DNA of 64,000 nucleotides from Selaginella moellendorffii (Eukaryota; Streptophyta; Lycopodiopsida; Selaginellales; Selaginellaceae), in the NCBI RefSeq assembly GCF_000143415.4, contig NW_003314287.1:270203-334202 (forward strand). The letters run 5' to 3'. A program made the translations under genes and the position numbers. Below, one piece after another: positions 59,574 through 64,000 of the stretch (the stretch's first letter is position 1; each line of letters opens with the position of its first letter). The notes below the pieces were generated by a model that was not told the DNA's origin, did no database searches, and saw only the letters and a program-made list of their open reading frames with translations.

Positions 59574-60987
59574 ATGGCGCTGCTAGGCGAGGAGTTTAGA
59601 GGCGCGGCGTTGGAGATGGCGCGGGCGTGGGAAGCGTGCACTGATATGCCGCTCTGGCAATGGCGATCTTTCCGCCATCCTCATGGGCTGCCACCACCCG
59701 ATTCGGTAATTTTGTTCTTTTTCTCCGAGGATCTCCACAGTCGGCACAGTAGATTTATGTCTTTTCCCGCCAATTCGCTTGCTAGTGCTCTCAATCAGTG
59801 ATGTAGAGAAAAATTGCGAGCTCTTTCCTGTCTCCTCTCTTTTTGCCACTGTGATTGAATTGTGATTGTTTTCGTCTCCTCTTTTCTGCTTTTTGTGTGT
59901 CCGTTCGAGACGTTGTTTTTCTTATCTATATCTACCACTGTGGTTCTCTTTCTTCTAAGGAGTTTCCTTCTTATTCTTTCCTTGTCTTTGGTATATAGCA
60001 CAGCGTTTACGTTGATTCAATGTTGTTTTTCTAAACTTTCGCTGTCACAGGCTGGAGGATATCTTGTTCTTGAGGATGTTCCCGTAGATAGCGAGTACAA
60101 TGACGAAGCTCCGGAGGTAACGAACTCTTGCTAGATCGAGCGAGATCTTGGATCCAAACAAAGGAGCTTCTCTGTTTTTGTTTTGGTTTCTATAGGACGA
60201 TGGTCCGACTACCAAAGAAGCTTGTCGTGACGACATTGCGACGGTGAGTACTTTCACAGCACACGCTTGGGTTTGTCGTCGAAAGACTAAACTTTTGCGC
60301 CTTTAGGCTGACATCGAGGCACCTCGAATACATTTCTACACATATCATATTCTCTACAGTGATTCATACGGAGTTCCAAGGCTGTTTTTCAATGTTCGGC
60401 TTCCAGGCAAGCTTTTTCCCTTGTCCTGATTTCGTTTTTCTTTTTTGCCTTGTGTTTTTAGTATTTCTTTGAAATGATTATTCTTCTGTTATGTTTTGCA
60501 AGAATACAGATGGCAGACAGTTGGATTTGGAGCAAGTACAGAAAGACCTGCCACGCTCGTCCTGCGAGGAGCTTAAAAGGCACCGTTGGACATTCCTCAC
60601 TCTCGAGGTAAATAAAAGGAAAAAAAAAGAGTTTTTTTTTCTCTCTCTCTCTTTTTTTTTTCCGGAACAAAGTTCATCTAAGATTTGACGGTATTCCAGG
60701 ATCACCCGTATTTGCATAGTCCGTGGTTCACATTGCATCCGTGCGGAACAAGTGGCCTAATGACCTCTATATTCCCCGTCGCAAGCTCCGAAACCGAGAG
60801 AAGCGGAATCCATTTGCATCCTCGAGTGTCCCGCAAAGTTGAAAGTGGCAGTGGCCTCCGATACCTGCTGGCCTGGCTCTCATTCTCGGGGGAAGCTGCG
60901 GGGCTAAAGATATCGTCCCAGACATTCTCAAAACTTATATCGCATTTAAACCAAGAGAAAAACGAGAACAACAGCAGGGTGGAGTAA
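59574..60987 (+). CDS. ATG10: Autophagy E2-like enzyme ATG10
   Basis: Six short exons: 59574-59705, 60051-60116, 60196-60243, 60307-60406, 60510-60607, 60700-60987. The protein starts MALLGEEFRGAALEMARAW; the middle has YHILYSDSYGVPRLFF and LDLEQVQKDLP. The C-terminal part has WTFLTLE, DHPYLHSPWFTLHPCGTSG (catalytic Cys in HPCGT) and YLLAWLSFSGEAAGLKI. ATG10 conjugates ATG12 to ATG5. The intron after exon 4 is GC-AG (AG|GCAAGC ... ACAG). It faces U6 head to head, 145 bp between the U6 start and the ATG, so the USE may sit in the ATG10 5' region. Confidence 0.9.
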
Positions 60988-61130
60988 GTGGACAACAGCA
61001 TCGCTTCTCTTTGCTTCAATAAAGAAGCCGAAGAAGATGGGAAAGGAAAAGTGGCCAAGGCCAATTTTTACAAAACAAAACACACTCTCTGGTGACTGTG
61101 GTGACTCTGGGGACTTGGGACTTACTTCGG

Positions 61131-61788
61131 CTAGACGGTGTAGGCGTCCGCATTGGCCTGGAGGAAAGCCTCCTCTGCCTTGAGGAGGTCGACGAGGCTC
61201 GACTTGATCTGCTCCAGCGGTGGCTCGCCGATGGGCTCGTAGTCGACGCTGATGCTGAGGAGAGTGGTGGTGTCGTCCTTGCCTGGCTTGAACGCCGCGG
61301 TCCTCTTGAAGGACGTGAAGTGCTGGCCGATGGCACCACCCTCGAGCGCCGACACCGTCATGGTCTTGGACTCCTCGTCCACGAACTCCACCTTTTCTTT
61401 CACGTATGGAGCTCCGAAGACCGCCGCTGCAGCTGGAACAAGCGCGGCCAAAAAAACAAAAGTGTGAGAAAAGGAATTCAAGCTATCGCTACTGTAAGTC
61501 TCTCTTTCTTTCTACTCTCTCTACTTGTTCTTATTAGTGTCTTTGGACAGAGGGAAGAAGACAACTGCGAGAGAGAGAGAGAGATATATAAGTTGGCTGT
61601 GCTGTTTTACCGGGTCCGAATGTCAAGAGCCGGACGCTTCCGGTGCCGCCGGTTCCTTCCAGCAGCTCGATGCTCTTGATCTTGTCCGGGATGATCTTTG
61701 GGAACAAGTTGCTGCTATCTTTGAGCGCGTTCCACAGGCGGTCGGAGCTGGCATTGAGCTCAACATCCTCAAAGGTCGTGGTCACCAT
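61131..61788 (-). CDS. Bet v 1/PR-10-like protein B
   Basis: Two exons (61788-61611 and 61432-61131) split at the same codon as genes A and C (FGP|A). Exon 1: MVTTTFEDVELNASSDRLWNA, FPKIIPDKIKSIELLEG, GTGGTGSVRLLTFGPG, with a PR-10-like P-loop (GGTGS). Exon 2: YVKEKVEFVDEESKTM, VSALEGGAIGQHF, LLSISVDYEPIGEPPLEQ and KAEEAFLQANADAYTV. The intron is 178 nt, long for this window. A CTG-repeat sits just upstream of the ATG (61790-61811). A TATATTAA on the minus strand near 61965 is a candidate TATA box. Length is typical. Confidence 0.87.
61571..61585. repeat. GA dinucleotide microsatellite
   Basis: GAGAGAGAGAGAGA in the intron of gene B. Confidence 0.8.
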
Positions 61789-61789
61789 A

Positions 61790-61811
61790 GCTGCTGCTGC
61801 TGCTGCTGCTA
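61790..61811. repeat. CTG trinucleotide microsatellite
   Basis: (GCTGCT)n immediately upstream of the gene B ATG. On the minus strand it reads GCA repeats in the 5' leader. Confidence 0.85.
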
Positions 61812-62059
61812 GCAAAAGAAACCAGAGAAAACCAACGTCGCCGGTCGAAAGAGAGACCGGCAAGAAGATCGAAAACACTCAATCAAAACGAGCGAGCAAG
61901 CGAGCGAAGAAGAAACAAGACGAAAGGAGGGAAGAAACTGGCAAGGGATCGGAGGGGCGGGGGCGAGTTAATATATGCGAGGGGGACGCGAGAGAGAAGT
62001 TCCAACAGTACAGCAGCAAGGGGCCCATGACGCACACACAAAGCAGCCAAGTTCAGTGA

Positions 62060-62946
62060 TTCCAATTAGCGGTAGCTCCTAATTTCTTTGCTTAACTTAT
62101 TGCTTCTTCTTCTTTTAGTTTTGTGAAACCAAAGTGCAAAGAGCGATCATTCTGTCCCAATGGCGAGCAACACAGCGAGTATATTATTTTTCTAGTGCTC
62201 CACTTGGGAGGTAGCTTAGACATTGTTAAAATCCTCTCTGATCACAGTCTCTTTTTGGTATTGGCTGGTCCTCCTTAGAAAGATTCTCTCTTTTTTCTCC
62301 TTTTTTCTTTTCCTTTCTTCCATTTCGGACTCTTTTTCGAATAGTTTAGGATTAATAAGTCAAAGTTAAACAGAAATAAAAATGTTTGGTTTTTCTTCTT
62401 TCTTCATGATGGCTGGAGATCGCTCGCTTGCGCTTGTGCTGCCAGAGGAATTCCGCCCGTGCTGGAGTTTCTCATTGCCGCCTTCTCTTGGGGAGGAATC
62501 TGAGATTTCTTTCTGTCCAACACCGAAAAAGAAAAACAATGTTTTTGATTCCTAAAAACCACCAGAAAACGTCCTGTTCGAAGTCAAACCATTTGTTAAT
62601 TCGGCGAATAAAGCAAAATGTAACACAAATGGCAGGCACTTACGAAATAAATATGTACTAGACATATCTGGAAAAGCAAAGCAAAGTGAATAGAAGATAA
62701 AAGAGCAAAAGCTACCAGAATATATTCTCACGCAGAGAGGAGATATCATTCTTGTCATGCTCTAGAGGGTACCACAATGACATCATTTTGGTGTCATCAT
62801 ACAAGCTTACCTGTGAATGCGTATCAACTAATCCTTGGAAAAAAAAAAACGAAAACAAACGTACCCCCTTACTCACAGTTTCTTTCATTTTCGCGAACCT
62901 CCAAGCCCTCTGTGCATCAAGAACAAGGAATTAGCTTTGAGTTTAG
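62060..62946. other. Intergenic between PR-10 genes B and C
   Basis: No gene-like frame. Contains T- and pyrimidine-rich runs near 62277-62325. Confidence 0.45.
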
Positions 62947-62977
62947 CAAAACACACACACACTCTCTCTCTCTCTCT
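62947..62977. repeat. Compound (AC)n(TC)n microsatellite
   Basis: ACACACACACACACTCTCTCTCTCTCTC with a sharp CA-to-CT transition. Confidence 0.85.
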
Positions 62978-63075
62978 TTCCCTGTAGGGACTGTCTCCAT
63001 CTCGGGCACTCTCGCTATCACTGCTCTCGCAAACCCGAGAGAAATGGAAATCATACCTGAGCACACTCGCATCTT

Positions 63076-63664
63076 TCATGCGTGGAGCTGTGTCGTCTCG
63101 CCGAGCTGAGCCTCCTCCACGCCACTGTTGTATTCCTCATTGTGTGACAGCAAGTATGCCTCGATCGCGTGGAATGTCCCCAGCGCTCCCATCTTCGACT
63201 CCTCCAAGGACGGGCTCTCCACAAGGGGCTCGTACTCGAGCCTCCAGGTGATGGTCGTGCTGGAGCCATCGCCGCTCGGTTCATACGAGACTGTGACGCG
63301 GTACAGGCTGAAAACGATGCCGATGAATCCTCCATCGATGACGGAGGTGACCGTGGTGTAGTTTGCCTCGTCCACGGACTCCACTCTCTCCTTGATAAAC
63401 TTCACCATTGGCACGGCTGGTATGAAAGCACTAACAGGATCAAAAAACGCATTTGAAACGAGCTTTCTTTCTTTTCTTTTCTTTACCTGGTCCAAAGTTG
63501 AGGATCCTTACGCTGCCTGCCGACCCGTCCCCCTCCAGGCTTTCGACTGTAGCGAAGACCTCCGGCATCACCTTTGGCAGCAGCACGCTGCTGTCTTTCA
63601 TTGCTGCCCATAGACGTTTGAGAGGCACTTGCACGACAGTCTGCACAGATTCCATTGCTACCAT
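63076..63664 (-). CDS. Bet v 1/PR-10-like protein C
   Basis: Two exons (63664-63487 and 63416-63076), intron at the homologous site. Exon 1: MVAMESVQTVVQVPLKRLW, LLPKVMPEVFATVESLEG and DGSAGSVRILNFGP, with a changed P-loop-like DGSAGS. Exon 2: MVKFIKERVESVDEANYT, TSVIDGGFIGIVFSLYRV, EPSGDGSSTTITWRLEYEPL and AIEAYLLSHNEEYNSGV, with an unusual C-terminal extension of about 14 residues (EAQLGETTQLHA). Same START-like Bet v 1 fold. Genes B and C share orientation and intron position and likely arose by tandem duplication. Confidence 0.87.
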
Positions 63665-64000
63665 TTCTCAAGAATCCTGCAGCAAGAAACTCTCAGTACA
63701 CCGGCGATGCGAAACTTCTGCCCCAAGGCAATGCTTACCCGATCCAAAGATACACGTATTTATTCACACTTCTGACGGCGAAAGGAACTGCGAATTTTTT
63801 TTTTGTGCGGAGTCAAGCTTCTCCACCGCCAACTGCTTTGTAGTAGCACTGCCACAAACGTCTCGATTCAGAATAAGTCCACGACAAAGTCGAATATTCA
63901 AGAGTAACTTGCCTGTATTTTAAAGGAGAGGCAGCCTTCTACTGACAAACCGTATTGCTTAGCAACTTCTTGATGCTCACAGTCAACAGCAGCCGTGGCC
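63665..64000. other. Upstream region of gene C, no further gene
   Basis: An open frame on the plus strand (63453-63923) overlaps the gene C antisense and is not protein-like. Nothing else is recognised. Confidence 0.45.

Noticed and set aside
62947-62977. Possible short array of repeats
   Set aside because: A compound dinucleotide microsatellite, not a CRISPR; no CRISPR is expected in nuclear plant DNA.
63453-63923. 156-codon plus-strand frame at the right edge
   Set aside because: Overlaps exon 1 of Bet v 1-like gene C antisense; composition is Ser/Phe-rich without pattern.

Overview
The window is nuclear DNA of a land plant. Genes are compact, introns are mostly 50-70 nt, and all recognisable products are plant proteins, several of them plastid-targeted. 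The tiny introns, compact genes and retrotransposon blocks fit a lycophyte such as Selaginella; that assignment is an inference from style, since no search was run.

Layout. 1-16.3 kb is an accessory, decayed region. It holds two overlapping remnants of the helicase half of a TEBICHI/POLQ-type gene, a degraded second copy of an unrecognised intact gene (8650-9663), a Dof-finger relic with an in-frame stop, and a secreted-peptide gene whose 3' end runs into an LTR. A gag-bearing retroelement follows, itself split by a 1.8 kb LTR-like insertion, and then a run of unrelated host-gene fragments (CCR/DFR-like, WEE1-like, F-box-like, PP2C). 16.5-20.8 kb carries intact TAF10 and UGP3 on the minus strand. 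20.9-32.4 kb is AT-rich and TE-dominated: an old LTR element, recognised from its terminal repeats, is split by a young Ty3/gypsy chromovirus (24842-30179) with near-identical LTRs and a perfect 5-bp target-site duplication.

33.0-38.9 kb is a dense housekeeping block. Phytoene desaturase (PDS) and a choline-transporter-like gene are divergent across about 185 bp, and the latter converges on FLU, the tetrapyrrole-synthesis regulator. 39-41.7 kb is a graveyard of fragments from the neighbouring RAB3GAP1 gene. 42.6-50.6 kb carries a small secreted-peptide gene, RAB3GAP1, a PLATZ zinc-finger gene and a RING-finger gene with an upstream ORF. 51-57.8 kb carries an RNA-dependent RNA polymerase, a GDSL-lipase pseudogene and a GT37 fucosyltransferase. 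58.5-63.7 kb holds three Bet v 1/PR-10-like genes, interrupted by a head-to-head U6 snRNA/ATG10 pair.

There is no operon-like logic. Functional themes are plastid metabolism and its control (PDS, UGP3, FLU), RNA silencing (RDR), trafficking and autophagy (RAB3GAP1, ATG10) and a defence-like PR-10 cluster. Coordinates of internal exons are read by eye from splice motifs and reading frame.
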